From Legionella micdadei (lineage in GTDB: Bacteria > Pseudomonadota > Gammaproteobacteria > Legionellales > Legionellaceae), in the NCBI RefSeq assembly GCF_000953635.1, contig NZ_LN614830.1, positions 983,001 through 1,047,000 on the forward strand: a stretch of 64,000 nt of DNA, read 5' to 3'. A program made the translations under genes and the position numbers. The notes under the pieces were generated by a model. That model did no database searches, was not told the origin of the DNA, and worked only from the letters and a program-made list of their open reading frames with translations. Below, one piece after another: positions 9,495 to 18,672 of this stretch (position 1 is its first letter; each line of letters begins with the position of its first letter).

Positions 9495-9535
9495 TTAGAA
9501 ATCTCCACTCATTCAGATGTCACAAAAAAAGTGTG

Positions 9536-9564
9536 ATCATGCCCAATAAGGCCTATCTTGTCAA
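9536..9564 (-). promoter_or_regulatory. Candidate rpsT promoter
   Basis: Minus strand: a perfect TTGACA, 17 bases, then CATGAT. It predicts transcription start about 35 bases before the GTG start codon of rpsT. Confidence 0.5.
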
Positions 9565-9614
9565 TATTAATATGCTGGCCTGAATGCATATTAGGCTTTA
9601 GACAGCAAATCTTT

Positions 9615-10331
9615 CTAATAGAAGAATAGACAAAAATCCCATAAAAAACTCGCGGTGATGAGGGGAGTTTCCTTAATCTCATGTTCATGTTCTTCGGTTA
9701 ATAATTCTTCAGTTACCAAATAGAGCAGGGCAGATACACCAAATGCGAGTAATCCATCTGTGAAGAATTGAGGCAATTGTGATAATGAGACTGCACCTAA
9801 AATACTGCCGATAGGAATTAGTAAAGCGAGCGCAAAAGTTATGAGTAATTTTGTTTTGGGACTAACTGCACGTGTGCCCAATGTTGATGTCAACGATAGG
9901 CCTAAAAACAAAATTTCTAATGCCAGGGCGATGGCAATCAAAATTCCTCCTTGTTTTCCAGCTAAAAAAGCAACGCCAATAAGGATGCCGTCGATGAATA
10001 AATCAATCCCTACAGCACACACTAAGCCTAGGGATATGCCGGTTGATTTTGCTTCCTCTTCGCTAAGCCTATTGGTTAATTTTTTAAGGAATAGCATTAA
10101 AATAACTCCCAGACCAAAACCAACGATCAAGGCAATTGGCTCGTTATCAGCCCCTAATTTGGGAAGCAATTCTTTAGCAACCGCTGCGAAAACCACGCCT
10201 GCGGCAAAATGTTGGGTCGCGCTGGTTAATTTATTACTTGGTTGATAAACACTCGCGCCTATCCCCCCGATAAGCATTCCAATTGCTGGAAGGAGAGAGT
10301 AAAGGGCAATATTTAGAATCGAAGGTTCCAT
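9615..10331 (-). CDS. ZIP-family metal transporter-like protein, altered metal site, possible C-terminal frameshift
   Basis: 238 residues with about seven membrane segments arranged as in ZIP transporters, with QHFAAGVVFAAVAKELLP in an early segment. The two helices that normally carry the metal-binding HN..EG and HE..EG motifs read IDLFIDGILIG and ALEILFLGLS, so the usual histidines are missing. A variable hydrophilic tail EEHEHEIKE precedes the last segment. The end (SFLWDFCLFFY) looks unnatural. At a run of six T (9643-9648), one extra base would restore a hydrophobic last helix (SFFMGFLSILLLERFAV) ending at 9598. It is divergent from murJ. Substrate unknown. Confidence 0.78.
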   Translation of the reverse strand: MEPSILNIALYSLLPAIGMLIGGIGASVYQPSNKLTSATQHFAAGVVFAAVAKELLPKLGADNEPIALIVGFGLGVILMLFLKKLTNRLSEEEAKSTGISLGLVCAVGIDLFIDGILIGVAFLAGKQGGILIAIALALEILFLGLSLTSTLGTRAVSPKTKLLITFALALLIPIGSILGAVSLSQLPQFFTDGLLAFGVSALLYLVTEELLTEEHEHEIKETPLITASFLWDFCLFFY

Positions 10332-10437
10332 AAAAATCCTTATTAGTGGGATGAAGGATTCATTAATAGGTATAGATTAGCAAAAATATCAGTTAAATTT
10401 TATTAAAGCTCTCGGGCACTGTAGTTAAAGAGTCTTT

Positions 10438-10463
10438 GCTAGGTAAATAGTATTAAACCTAGC
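10438..10463. promoter_or_regulatory. Inverted repeat upstream of murJ
   Basis: GCTAGGT and ACCTAGC are perfect 7-base arms separated by 12 bases in the divergent region between the ZIP-like gene and murJ, about 55 bases before the murJ start. It could be an operator or a leader hairpin; there is no further support. Confidence 0.3.
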
Positions 10464-10518
10464 GCTTTGAAGTTTCTTGGGTATATCATAGGGGTTTATT
10501 TGTGAATACCTTCGAATT

Positions 10519-12090
10519 ATGTCTGTGACTGAAACCATGGTGCCCAAACGACAAAGTCTATTACGTTCGACCTCCCTTGTATCGCTTATGACTTTGTTAT
10601 CGCGAATGGTAGGATTCATGCGGGATATGGTGATCGCGCAATTGTTTGGTGCGCAAGCAGGAATGGATGCGTTTTATGTCGCTTTTCGAATCCCGAATTT
10701 CATGCGGCGGCTTTTTGCTGAAGGGGCGTTTTCCCAAGCCTTTGTCCCTGTGCTTGCTGAATATCAACAGACCCGTCCTTTTGCTGATGTTCGCCTTTTT
10801 ATCGCACGCATAGCAGGTCAATTAGGTGCGGTACTTACCTTGGTGACGGTTATTGGTGTGATGGCTGCCCCTATTATTATATTTTTATTTGCGCCAGGAT
10901 TTGGAGAAGGTAGTCTACGTGCGACTCTTGCTACCGAGATGTTGCGTTTAACTTTTCCTTTTCTGATGTTGGTTTCAATGACTGCAATGGCAGGTGCCAT
11001 CTTAAACACGTATGGTTATTTTGGTGTTCCCGCATTCACCCCTGTGTTGCTCAATATTTGCATGATTTTAGCGGCAATTTACTTAAGTCCGCATCTTGAA
11101 AACCCTGTAGTTGGATTGGCATGGGGCGTGTTAATTGCGGGAATAGTTCAATTTCTATTCCAGATCCCCTTCCTTTACAATCGCCAATTATTGGTAAGGC
11201 CTAAAATGGCTTGGAATGATCCTGGTGTAAGACGCGTATTAAAATTAATGGTTCCTGCTTTATTTGGGGTATCTATTGCGCAGATTAATTTGATGATTGA
11301 CTCTATTTTTGCGTCTTTCTTAAAAGTAGGCAGTGTAACCTGGTTATATTATACAGACAGACTGACGGACTTTCCGTTAGGTGTTTTTGGTGTTGCGATT
11401 GCAACGGTTATCCTGCCTCATTTATCCAGGCGTCATGCAGAACAAAGTGTTGAGAATTTTTCTCGTGCCTTGGATTGGGGGTTGCGTTCACTGATGCTCA
11501 TTGGTATCCCTTCCGGTTTGGGGTTAGCTTTGTTTTCCATGCCATTAATTGCAAGTTGTTTTACTTATGGCAAATTTTCTGCAAACGACTTGATTCAAAC
11601 CCAGAAAAGCCTAATTGCGCTTGCCTCTGGAGTTCCTGCATTCATGATGGTTAAAGTTCTTGCTTCCGGATTTTATGCCCGCCAGGATATCAAGACACCC
11701 GTGAAAATAGGTGCATGGGCAATGGTTGCAAATTCAATCCTCTGTGCATTATTAATTTGGCCTTTAGCTCATGCAGGCCTTGCTTTAGCCTCTGCTCTAG
11801 CAGGTTATGTTAACTGCGGCTTATTATTTTTTTTACAAATACGGCGTGGCATCTATAAGCCTTCATCGGGGTGGTTGAAGTTTACCTTGCAATTACTTAT
11901 TGCTAATGCGGCGATTGCTTTCTATTTGTATAGGATGGTAGGTACCGTAGATTATTGGTTAGAGCTTTCGGCGCTGATGCGTCTAATCCAATTGATGCTT
12001 CATGTGTCAGTTGCAGTCGTTATTTATGTAGTCTGTTTAGGCTTGACTGGGGTTCGTTTAGCGCAATTCCGTGGCCACATGAAGGAGTAA
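10519..12090 (+). CDS. murJ: Lipid II flippase MurJ (MviN)
   Basis: Membrane protein of 523 residues with about 14 transmembrane segments, of the MOP superfamily. It flips lipid II across the inner membrane for peptidoglycan synthesis. Family motifs are present: STSLVSLMTLLSRMVGF, the charged loop FRIPNFMRRLFAEGAFSQAFVP, and LPHLSRRHAE. The length matches E. coli MurJ (511). The last codons contain GAAGGAG, which is the ribosome-binding site of the following peptidase gene, only two bases downstream, so the two are probably co-transcribed. Confidence 0.95.
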   Translation: MSVTETMVPKRQSLLRSTSLVSLMTLLSRMVGFMRDMVIAQLFGAQAGMDAFYVAFRIPNFMRRLFAEGAFSQAFVPVLAEYQQTRPFADVRLFIARIAGQLGAVLTLVTVIGVMAAPIIIFLFAPGFGEGSLRATLATEMLRLTFPFLMLVSMTAMAGAILNTYGYFGVPAFTPVLLNICMILAAIYLSPHLENPVVGLAWGVLIAGIVQFLFQIPFLYNRQLLVRPKMAWNDPGVRRVLKLMVPALFGVSIAQINLMIDSIFASFLKVGSVTWLYYTDRLTDFPLGVFGVAIATVILPHLSRRHAEQSVENFSRALDWGLRSLMLIGIPSGLGLALFSMPLIASCFTYGKFSANDLIQTQKSLIALASGVPAFMMVKVLASGFYARQDIKTPVKIGAWAMVANSILCALLIWPLAHAGLALASALAGYVNCGLLFFLQIRRGIYKPSSGWLKFTLQLLIANAAIAFYLYRMVGTVDYWLELSALMRLIQLMLHVSVAVVIYVVCLGLTGVRLAQFRGHMKE

Positions 12091-12092
12091 AA

Positions 12093-13475
12093 ATGCCTAG
12101 TGATCTGTTTTATACAATTCATTCTGAAAATGCGATTCCACTTTGTTTTATCAACGAGGAGCAATGGCAAGAAGGCGTTGATGCCATCACAGCGAATGAG
12201 CGAAATTCCCTTTCAGGCCAAGGTTTCACAGGTAAATTGGGTGAATACTGTCTGATTCACGACAATGAAGGCCATATCAGCAAAGCCTATATTGGTGCTG
12301 GTGAGGGTAATCAAGTTCTAGCCATTGCAAATGCTGCGATCCAATTGCCTGCAGGGTGTTATGTCTCACAAGAGGATTTATCACGCACTGCCGACGTGAC
12401 TTGGTCCTTGGCGCAATATAACTTTAGTGAATATAAAAAACAAGATTGGGTTCCGCGTGTTTTAGTGGTCAATAAGGGGACATTGCCTGCGGTTATAGCA
12501 GAGGCTGAAACCATCTTTTTGGTGCGCGATCTGATTAATCGGCCTACTAATGATCTAGGACCTGAGGAATTGGCAATTGCTTTGGCGAAAGTAGGGAAGC
12601 AATACGACGCCCATTTTAAACAGTGGGTAGGAAACGAATTATTGGTTTCAAATTTACATGCGATTCATACGGTTGGCCGAGCCTCAGCTAGAGAACCCCG
12701 CTTACTTACTCTAACTTGGGGAGATGAAACTCATCCGCGCTTAACTTTAATTGGCAAGGGAGTTTGTTTTGACAGCGGGGGGCTTGATCTTAAACCATCG
12801 TCTGCAATGCGATTGATGAAAAAAGACATGGGGGGGGCGGCTCATGTAATTGGTTTGGCACAGTGGGTGATGTCAAAGCAGTTGCCTGTTCATTTGCGAG
12901 TATTTATTCCTGCGGTGGAGAACTCAGTAGGCTCTGATTCATTCCGGCCGGGTGATATTATAAAAATGTACAATGGCTTGACAGTTGAAGTTGATAATAC
13001 TGATGCAGAAGGGCGGTTAATTTTGGCTGATGCCATTGCGAAAGCAAGCGAAGAGAAGCCTGATTTGCTGATAGATTTTGCAACCTTAACCGGTGCGGCC
13101 AGAGCGGCAGTGGGCACTGATATTGCCGCGATGTTTTGTAATAATGATGAAGTAGCCCAAGCAATCATGGAATCATCAAAGGCAGTGGACGATCCAATTT
13201 GGCGCTTACCGCTCTTTGCTGGGTATGAGGAGCTGCTTAATTCCACGGTAGCTGATTTACTTAATGCAAGCCCCCTACCTTTTGCTGGTGCAATCACGGC
13301 CGCTTTGTTTCTACAGCGTTTTATACCTAAGTCGTTACCATGGGTACATTTCGATATTATGGCTTGGAATATTAGCACCAGACCGGGAAAACCTGAGGGT
13401 GGAGAAGCTATGGCTCTTCGGGCGTTAATGCATTACCTTGAGAAGACCTATAGCGAGGTTAAGTCGCGTCCATAA
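12093..13475 (+). CDS. M17 leucyl aminopeptidase family protein
   Basis: Cytosolic metallo-aminopeptidase of 460 residues, M17 family. The C-terminal catalytic domain shows the metal and active-site motifs GKGVCFDSGGLDLKPS, MKKDMGGAA and [13 protein letters not shown]. The start is the ATG directly after murJ with GAAGGAG upstream; a longer frame opening inside murJ lacks support. The N-terminal domain is shorter and different from that of pepA at 14027-15478, which makes this the second M17 enzyme in the window and a divergent paralogue rather than a recent copy. It probably shares the murJ transcript. Confidence 0.9.
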   Translation: MPSDLFYTIHSENAIPLCFINEEQWQEGVDAITANERNSLSGQGFTGKLGEYCLIHDNEGHISKAYIGAGEGNQVLAIANAAIQLPAGCYVSQEDLSRTADVTWSLAQYNFSEYKKQDWVPRVLVVNKGTLPAVIAEAETIFLVRDLINRPTNDLGPEELAIALAKVGKQYDAHFKQWVGNELLVSNLHAIHTVGRASAREPRLLTLTWGDETHPRLTLIGKGVCFDSGGLDLKPSSAMRLMKKDMGGAAHVIGLAQWVMSKQLPVHLRVFIPAVENSVGSDSFRPGDIIKMYNGLTVEVDNTDAEGRLILADAIAKASEEKPDLLIDFATLTGAARAAVGTDIAAMFCNNDEVAQAIMESSKAVDDPIWRLPLFAGYEELLNSTVADLLNASPLPFAGAITAALFLQRFIPKSLPWVHFDIMAWNISTRPGKPEGGEAMALRALMHYLEKTYSEVKSRP

Positions 13476-13531
13476 GTAACGGCAGTGGGTAGGGGTTGGG
13501 TCTTTCGATCTTGTCCAAATCGAGTTTGTGT

Positions 13532-13550
13532 CAGGCGACCTTGTCGCCTG
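13532..13550. terminator. Hairpin between convergent genes
   Basis: CAGGCGAC-CTT-GTCGCCTG is a perfect 8-base stem with a 3-base loop between the convergent M17 gene and holC. No T tract follows on either strand, so it may be a transcript-end hairpin or a repeat rather than a classic terminator. Confidence 0.4.
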
Positions 13551-13611
13551 TCATGTATCCGGCTCAGATTATCGGGTTTTAAATTAATGATATTGGACGT
13601 CGACGCGGGAG

Positions 13612-14046
13612 TCAGGTTATCTCATGCGTCTTTAGTTCACATTGTTTAGCACGGTATTCCCGGTAATGTGAGCGGCTTAATTCTTTAGCAACTTCGTTAT
13701 TGGTGACGATCTCGATTACTCGGCGAAAACGGGAGTAAAAAATGGGAATCTCAGTTGCTAAGTTGAAAAGAATGTCGTCAAACCCACGTGGCTCACTGTG
13801 GTAACCAATTTGAATTGGAGGAGGTGGTTCTGGGCCTTCACCTTGTATGTTATGTGGAATAAAACTGTTGTCTTTAAATGTCCACAGTAATTCGTCTAAA
13901 GTTTCAGCCTCTTGTTGATTATTGCAATACACAAAAACACGATGGCCGCGAAAATAAGCTTTTTCCAGCAAGCGACAAGCAAGCAGCAAACGAGCTTGCT
14001 CATCGCCATTGGCTAATAAATAGAAATCAACGCGAATTGATTGCAT
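13612..14046 (-). CDS. holC: DNA polymerase III chi subunit
   Basis: Clamp-loader accessory subunit of 144 residues that links the gamma complex to single-strand binding protein (E. coli chi has 147). It shows the family start [11 protein letters not shown], the segment [25 protein letters not shown], and the closing [21 protein letters not shown] place the start at the ATG overlapping the last 20 bases of pepA; a longer frame runs back inside pepA but has no similarity to chi there. pepA-holC adjacency is conserved in gammaproteobacteria. The valS gene that usually follows is absent. Confidence 0.9.
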   Translation of the reverse strand: MQSIRVDFYLLANGDEQARLLLACRLLEKAYFRGHRVFVYCNNQQEAETLDELLWTFKDNSFIPHNIQGEGPEPPPPIQIGYHSEPRGFDDILFNLATEIPIFYSRFRRVIEIVTNNEVAKELSRSHYREYRAKQCELKTHEIT

Positions 14047-15478
14047 AGCGTAACAGTTGAACAAGTAAGGGAACAGGGCGGCCAGTGGCAATACGCTTCT
14101 TACCCGTAATCCAGGCAGTACCCGCAATATCCAAGTGAGCCCAACGATAATTTTTGGTGAAGCGGGAAAGGAAACAAGCCGCAGTGATTGCTCCGGCATT
14201 GCGATCAAAAGAGGCATTGATCATGTCAGCGAAGGGGCTTTCAAGTGCTTCTTGATATGCTTCATCTAACGGCATACGCCAAATTTTATCATCCGCGTCT
14301 TTACCTGCTCGTAAAATCACTTCTGCCAATTCTTCATCTTCAGTCATAAAGCCGGTGGCCACAGAGCCAAGTGCAATGACCATGGCTCCTGTGAGCGTAG
14401 CGATATCAATGACTAATCGAGGCTTAAATTGCTCTGCATAAGTGAGTGCATCGGCAAGGACTAAACGACCTTCGGCATCGGTGTTCAATATCTCAATGGT
14501 TTGTCCAGACATGCTGGTGACGATATCACCTGGCTTTACCGCAGACCCGCTCGGCATATTTTCAGCACTGGCAACTAATCCGATAAGATTAATCGGAAGT
14601 TTCATCATAGCGCATGCTTTTACAGTGCCAAATACACTGGCAGCACCCGACATATCATATTTCATTTCATCCATCATGTTTGCAGGCTTTAATGACAAGC
14701 CGCCAGAATCAAATGTGATCCCTTTCCCGACTAACACAATCGGTGGTGTATCACCGCCCCCACAGTAATTAATTTCTATTAAACGCGGTTCTTGTTGGCT
14801 ACCTTGGGCGACAGCGAGCAATGCTCCCATGCCCATGCTTCGCATATCCTCAGGGCCCATAACTCGTGCTGACAAATTTTCATGTGATTGAGCTAAAGCG
14901 GTTGCTTGTTCGCCTAAGTAAGTGGGGGTGCAGACGTTAGGGGGAAGATCAGCTAAGTTGCGAGTGAATTTAACTCCTTCAGCAATCGCTTGTGCCGAGT
15001 GAATTGTACTGCTTGACGCACCAACAAGGTAAAATTGCACCGATTCCAATTTGTGCAGTTTATTGTTCTTGGTTTTAAAAGCAGATTGTTGATAAAGTTG
15101 TGCCTCAATTTGCAAAAGCATTTGCTGTAGTTGCCAATCAGCCTCATGGTCAGAAATTTGAGGTAAGCAAAAAGTCGCTGAAGTTATCCGCTGTTTAATG
15201 AGTGCGGGGATGATATCATTTAGGTATTTTCGTAGATTTTTGCCTTTAAATTCAGCTTTGTTGCCACAGTGAACCAGCACTAAGCTATGCGCCTCAATAT
15301 CACCTTGCCAGATGGTATCTCCAGCTTCACTGAGTTTAGCAAACAAACGGGTAATGAGTTTATTGTGGTGCTTATCCAGTTTTTTAGCTAAATCAGGGAA
15401 TTCATCATCAGCAAAAAGACCGAGCACAAGGCATTCATTGGCTTTTAGGGTAGGAGCTTCAAGAAGACTGTAGTGCAT
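14027..15478 (-). CDS. pepA: Leucyl aminopeptidase PepA
   Basis: M17 aminopeptidase of 483 residues, a hexameric cytosolic enzyme that in E. coli also binds DNA. The catalytic domain carries [28 protein letters not shown] and [14 protein letters not shown], followed by IDIATLTGA. The start chosen is the ATG at 15478 (MHYSLLEAP), preceded by AGAAAG; 32 further residues upstream are open but unlike the family. Its 3' end overlaps holC. It is divergent from lptF with about 150 bases between, an arrangement also known in E. coli. Confidence 0.92.
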   Translation of the reverse strand: MHYSLLEAPTLKANECLVLGLFADDEFPDLAKKLDKHHNKLITRLFAKLSEAGDTIWQGDIEAHSLVLVHCGNKAEFKGKNLRKYLNDIIPALIKQRITSATFCLPQISDHEADWQLQQMLLQIEAQLYQQSAFKTKNNKLHKLESVQFYLVGASSSTIHSAQAIAEGVKFTRNLADLPPNVCTPTYLGEQATALAQSHENLSARVMGPEDMRSMGMGALLAVAQGSQQEPRLIEINYCGGGDTPPIVLVGKGITFDSGGLSLKPANMMDEMKYDMSGAASVFGTVKACAMMKLPINLIGLVASAENMPSGSAVKPGDIVTSMSGQTIEILNTDAEGRLVLADALTYAEQFKPRLVIDIATLTGAMVIALGSVATGFMTEDEELAEVILRAGKDADDKIWRMPLDEAYQEALESPFADMINASFDRNAGAITAACFLSRFTKNYRWAHLDIAGTAWITGKKRIATGRPVPLLVQLLRYAINSR

Positions 15479-15626
15479 GTTGCTTTCTCTAACCAAAAAT
15501 GGGTAGTTTACCTGGGGTTTGTTATCAATGCTACTGTGCTTTTTGCTGAGAACCTTAGGCAAAGTCGATTTCAAAAGGTATAATGAAGCCCTTAAAGTGC
15601 ACTTTTATAAGGTAGCGAGCTAGGTC

Positions 15627-16709
15627 GTGTTGATTTTTCGTTATTTAGCCAAAGAAGTTTTTGTAACTTTAGCGGCTTTAACAAGCATATTGATGCTGAT
15701 TTTCATGTCAAATCAGTTTGTGCGTTATTTGAATCGCGCCGCGAGTGGTCAAATACCTGGCATGATCATCATGAAATTGATGATGCTAGAAATGCCTAAT
15801 CTTATGGGATTACTCCTGCCCCTTGGGTTTTATGTGGCAATATTGGTGGCTTACGGGCGTTTGTATGCAGAAAGTGAAATGCCTGTGTTGCATGCTTGTG
15901 GGTATGGACCAAACCAATTACTTAAGCATACTTTGGTGATGGCTTCCGTGGTATTTGTATTAGTGACTATCCTCATGACTTGGGCAAGCCCAATAATCAA
16001 CACGCAACGCACAATCTTGTTGCGTACTTCAGGGATCCAAACGCTCGTTCAACTTATTGTTCCTGGGCGATTTCGGGCAGAATCCGGGGGAAAAAAGATT
16101 TTTTATGTTGAATCGATGAACCGTGATCACACAAAAGCGAAGAATGTTTTTTTAGCTCGCCATGTTATGAAAAATAACACGCCGCAGTGGGATATTTTAT
16201 GGGCAGAACAAGCTTTCGCTGAAACTGATCCTAAAACATTTGAAGATTATATCGTTATGCAGCGAGGGCATGCTTACGAGGGAACAGCGGGTTTAAACAA
16301 TTATCAAACAGCGGAGTTCGAGCAATTTAAAGCGCGATTGCCGCATCCCAAGATTGATGATTTAGATAAAGATTTACGGACAGCGCCCCTAGCCAATTTA
16401 TTGCCGCTCAGCAATCCTGATAACGCTAAGGCCGCGGAGTTACAATGGCGCTTATCAGTGCCTATTATGGTGTTTGTGCTCACTCTGGTCGCAGTACCAC
16501 TTAGCCGTGTTAATCCACGCTCTGGTAAGTACGCCAAACTATTACCCGCACTTGTCCTTTATATTATCTATGCAAACTTTATCTTTGTGGCGCGTGATTG
16601 GTTGGCAGCGGGCAAAGTGCCATGGTGGATTGGTATTTGGTGGTTACATCTTAGTATGGCAATGATAGGGATAGGGTTGATTTGGCGTAATCGGGTGAAA
16701 TTATCGTGA
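15627..16709 (+). CDS. lptF: LPS export permease LptF
   Basis: Inner-membrane component of the LptB2FGC transporter that extracts LPS and passes it to the periplasmic bridge. It has 360 residues: two N-terminal membrane segments (FRYLAKEVF, then MLIFMSNQFVRYLNRAA), a third and fourth around residues 60-125, a periplasmic beta-jellyroll, and further C-terminal segments with VPLSRVNPRSGKYAKL. The start is GTG (VLIFRYLAKE), matching LptF N-termini. The stop overlaps the GTG start of lptG (GTGA). Confidence 0.93.
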   Translation: MLIFRYLAKEVFVTLAALTSILMLIFMSNQFVRYLNRAASGQIPGMIIMKLMMLEMPNLMGLLLPLGFYVAILVAYGRLYAESEMPVLHACGYGPNQLLKHTLVMASVVFVLVTILMTWASPIINTQRTILLRTSGIQTLVQLIVPGRFRAESGGKKIFYVESMNRDHTKAKNVFLARHVMKNNTPQWDILWAEQAFAETDPKTFEDYIVMQRGHAYEGTAGLNNYQTAEFEQFKARLPHPKIDDLDKDLRTAPLANLLPLSNPDNAKAAELQWRLSVPIMVFVLTLVAVPLSRVNPRSGKYAKLLPALVLYIIYANFIFVARDWLAAGKVPWWIGIWWLHLSMAMIGIGLIWRNRVKLS

Positions 16710-17770
16710 AATTACTTGATCGCTATATTGCCAAAACTGTACTCGCCACTATTTCTTTAGTGACCCTGATGCTCGCGGGGTTGCAAATATTTATTCTTTT
16801 CGTCAATCAGCTTGATGATTTGGGTAAAGCTGATTATGGCATTGTGCAGGCAACGTTCTATGTGCTCTTGCAAATGCCTTATCAAGTGTATTTATTTTTC
16901 CCTATGGCCAGCTTGCTAGGTTGTTTGATTGGTTTAGGCATCATGGCTAATCACCGTGAATTGGTAGTCATGCGGGCTGCAGGTATGTCGATAGGCCAAA
17001 TCACCCTTGCTGTGCTTAAAGTCGCTATGGTAATTATCTTGTTTGTCACGATAATCGGTGAAACGATAGTTCCCAAATTAGCGCATTTAGCTAATGATCA
17101 AAAAATGCAGGCTTTAAGCGGGGGGCAAACCCTTCGCACGGCTTCTGGAGTTTGGCTACGGCATAAAAATGATTTTATTTTCATTGGTGCCATTCTCCCT
17201 AAAAATAACCTAGTATTAGTTTATCAGTATCGTTTTGATGAGGAACATAACTTGCGTGTGGCACGGATGATTAACCAGGTTAATCTGGTGAACAATCGCT
17301 GGGTTGCCTATTCTATTCAAGAAACCGATATTAACAAAGAAAGTACAATGTCTCGTTTTATTCCATCGATGTTATGGGACGTTAATGTCAAGCCAAAAAT
17401 TCTTAGCGTAAGCAGCAATGAACCTGACGAAATGACTTTGCATGAATTAAAGCAATTTTTACGTGACCAAAAAATAAGTCATCAAAGTGCTTTAAATTAT
17501 CGTTTGGCGTATTGGCAACGAATAATTCAGCCATTAACAACAGTGGTTATGATGATTCTTGCTATTCCCTTTATTTTTGGCCCCTTGCGCTCATCGACTA
17601 TGGGTTCTAAGTTATTGGTTGGTGCAACGGTCGGATTTGGTTTCCATATTATGAACCGTTTTTTTGGTCCTATAAGCCAGGTTTTGCAATTGTCACCTGA
17701 GCTTGCGGCCATCGGCCCCACGTGTATATTTGCTTTGTTGGGGCTTTATTTGATGCGGAGGATGAGGTAG
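16706..17770 (+). CDS. lptG: LPS export permease LptG
   Basis: Partner permease of LptF, 354 residues with the same architecture. It begins LLDRYIAKTVLATI as LptG proteins do, has MANHRELVVMRAAGMS in the cytosolic coupling loop, a periplasmic domain (about 130-260), and IPFIFGPLRSSTMGSKLL in the C-terminal membrane part. The GTG start overlaps the lptF stop, so the two are translationally coupled and presumably made in equal amounts. The last codons hold GGAGG, which serves the next gene. Confidence 0.93.
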   Translation: MKLLDRYIAKTVLATISLVTLMLAGLQIFILFVNQLDDLGKADYGIVQATFYVLLQMPYQVYLFFPMASLLGCLIGLGIMANHRELVVMRAAGMSIGQITLAVLKVAMVIILFVTIIGETIVPKLAHLANDQKMQALSGGQTLRTASGVWLRHKNDFIFIGAILPKNNLVLVYQYRFDEEHNLRVARMINQVNLVNNRWVAYSIQETDINKESTMSRFIPSMLWDVNVKPKILSVSSNEPDEMTLHELKQFLRDQKISHQSALNYRLAYWQRIIQPLTTVVMMILAIPFIFGPLRSSTMGSKLLVGATVGFGFHIMNRFFGPISQVLQLSPELAAIGPTCIFALLGLYLMRRMR

Positions 17771-18528
17771 TGGTTATTTTCCGTCATTTATTTGAAGTGA
17801 TGTTAAACCCTTTTTTTCTGGTTCTATTGTTTTTTACTGTTCTTCTAGTGTTACTTTGGTTCATTGGAGACCATCGTTTTATTCGGGGGGGGCTAGTATT
17901 AGTTCTTGTTTTGTTAATTTTTTTTAGCACGGGCTGGTTTGTCCAAAGTTTAACTCGCAATCTGGAAGATGAATATTCGCCAATAACAAAAATTAATCCT
18001 GCCATCCATTGGGTTGTGGTACTCAGTGGTGGCCAGTCAGATAGGATTGACATGCCAGCAAATTCGCTTTTATCGAATGTAAGTATCAAGCGTTTGCTGG
18101 AAGGGCTGCGGTTATACCGACAATTGCCCGCAGCCAAATTGTTATTATCTGGAGGCGGTTATGGTTTTGAAGTGCCCGAGGCCAATCATTTATCCGAAAT
18201 TGCTTCCTGGTTTGCTATTCCGCAAAGCGATATTGTATTAGAAACAAAATCGATAAACACCGCTGACCAAATTAAAGCGATTAAGCAAATAGTCCACAAA
18301 GAACCTTTTTATTTAGTGACTTCTGCAATTCATATGCCTCGTTCAATGCAACTTTGCCAAGCTCAAGGGTTGCACCCCATTGCGGCTCCCACAGACTATA
18401 CACTCTACTGGAATGATGAGCGCTGGGCTAAACGTTACTTACCTAATCCCCATAATCTATTCTACTTAAGCGTGGCAATGCATGAGCTTCTGGGAAGGGC
18501 TTGGTTAAAAATGCGTGGTGAGTTATAG
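17770..18528 (+). CDS. DUF218 / ElyC-like membrane protein
   Basis: 252 residues. Two N-terminal membrane segments (about 12-32 and 38-58) are followed by a periplasmic DUF218 domain with VVLSGGQSDR, LLLSGGG and the typical TSAIHMPRSMQLCQAQG. E. coli ElyC and YdcF belong here; ElyC affects envelope and peptidoglycan integrity, but the chemistry is unsettled. I choose the GTG that overlaps the lptG stop by one base, with GGAGG upstream; a frame opening 48 bases earlier lies inside lptG. The coupling to lptFG supports an envelope role. Confidence 0.82.
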   Translation: MVIFRHLFEVMLNPFFLVLLFFTVLLVLLWFIGDHRFIRGGLVLVLVLLIFFSTGWFVQSLTRNLEDEYSPITKINPAIHWVVVLSGGQSDRIDMPANSLLSNVSIKRLLEGLRLYRQLPAAKLLLSGGGYGFEVPEANHLSEIASWFAIPQSDIVLETKSINTADQIKAIKQIVHKEPFYLVTSAIHMPRSMQLCQAQGLHPIAAPTDYTLYWNDERWAKRYLPNPHNLFYLSVAMHELLGRAWLKMRGEL

Positions 18529-18607
18529 GCTGTCTAACAGCTCCTTTTCGTTGCCAGTATTGTCATAAGAAGTGCAAATTTTTACTAACTCTCGAAAATT
18601 AAATAGA

Positions 18608-18672
18608 ATGGGTATAATCCTTAAGCAAAATTGGGTAAAATAGGCCATTTTATTTTTTCCCTGTAGTAAACC
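18608..18672 (+). promoter_or_regulatory. Leader and possible -10 box of carB
   Basis: TATAAT at 18613-18618 lies 55 bases upstream of carB, but no convincing -35 box sits at 16-18 bases. It is listed as the likeliest promoter position in the 144-base gap before carB. Confidence 0.35.

Noticed and set aside
9841..10245. 134-codon plus-strand frame inside the ZIP-like gene
   Set aside because: Antisense shadow of a gene with clear membrane segments.
12890..13378. 162-codon minus-strand frame inside the M17 peptidase gene
   Set aside because: The sense strand carries the catalytic motifs of M17, so the antisense frame is fortuitous.
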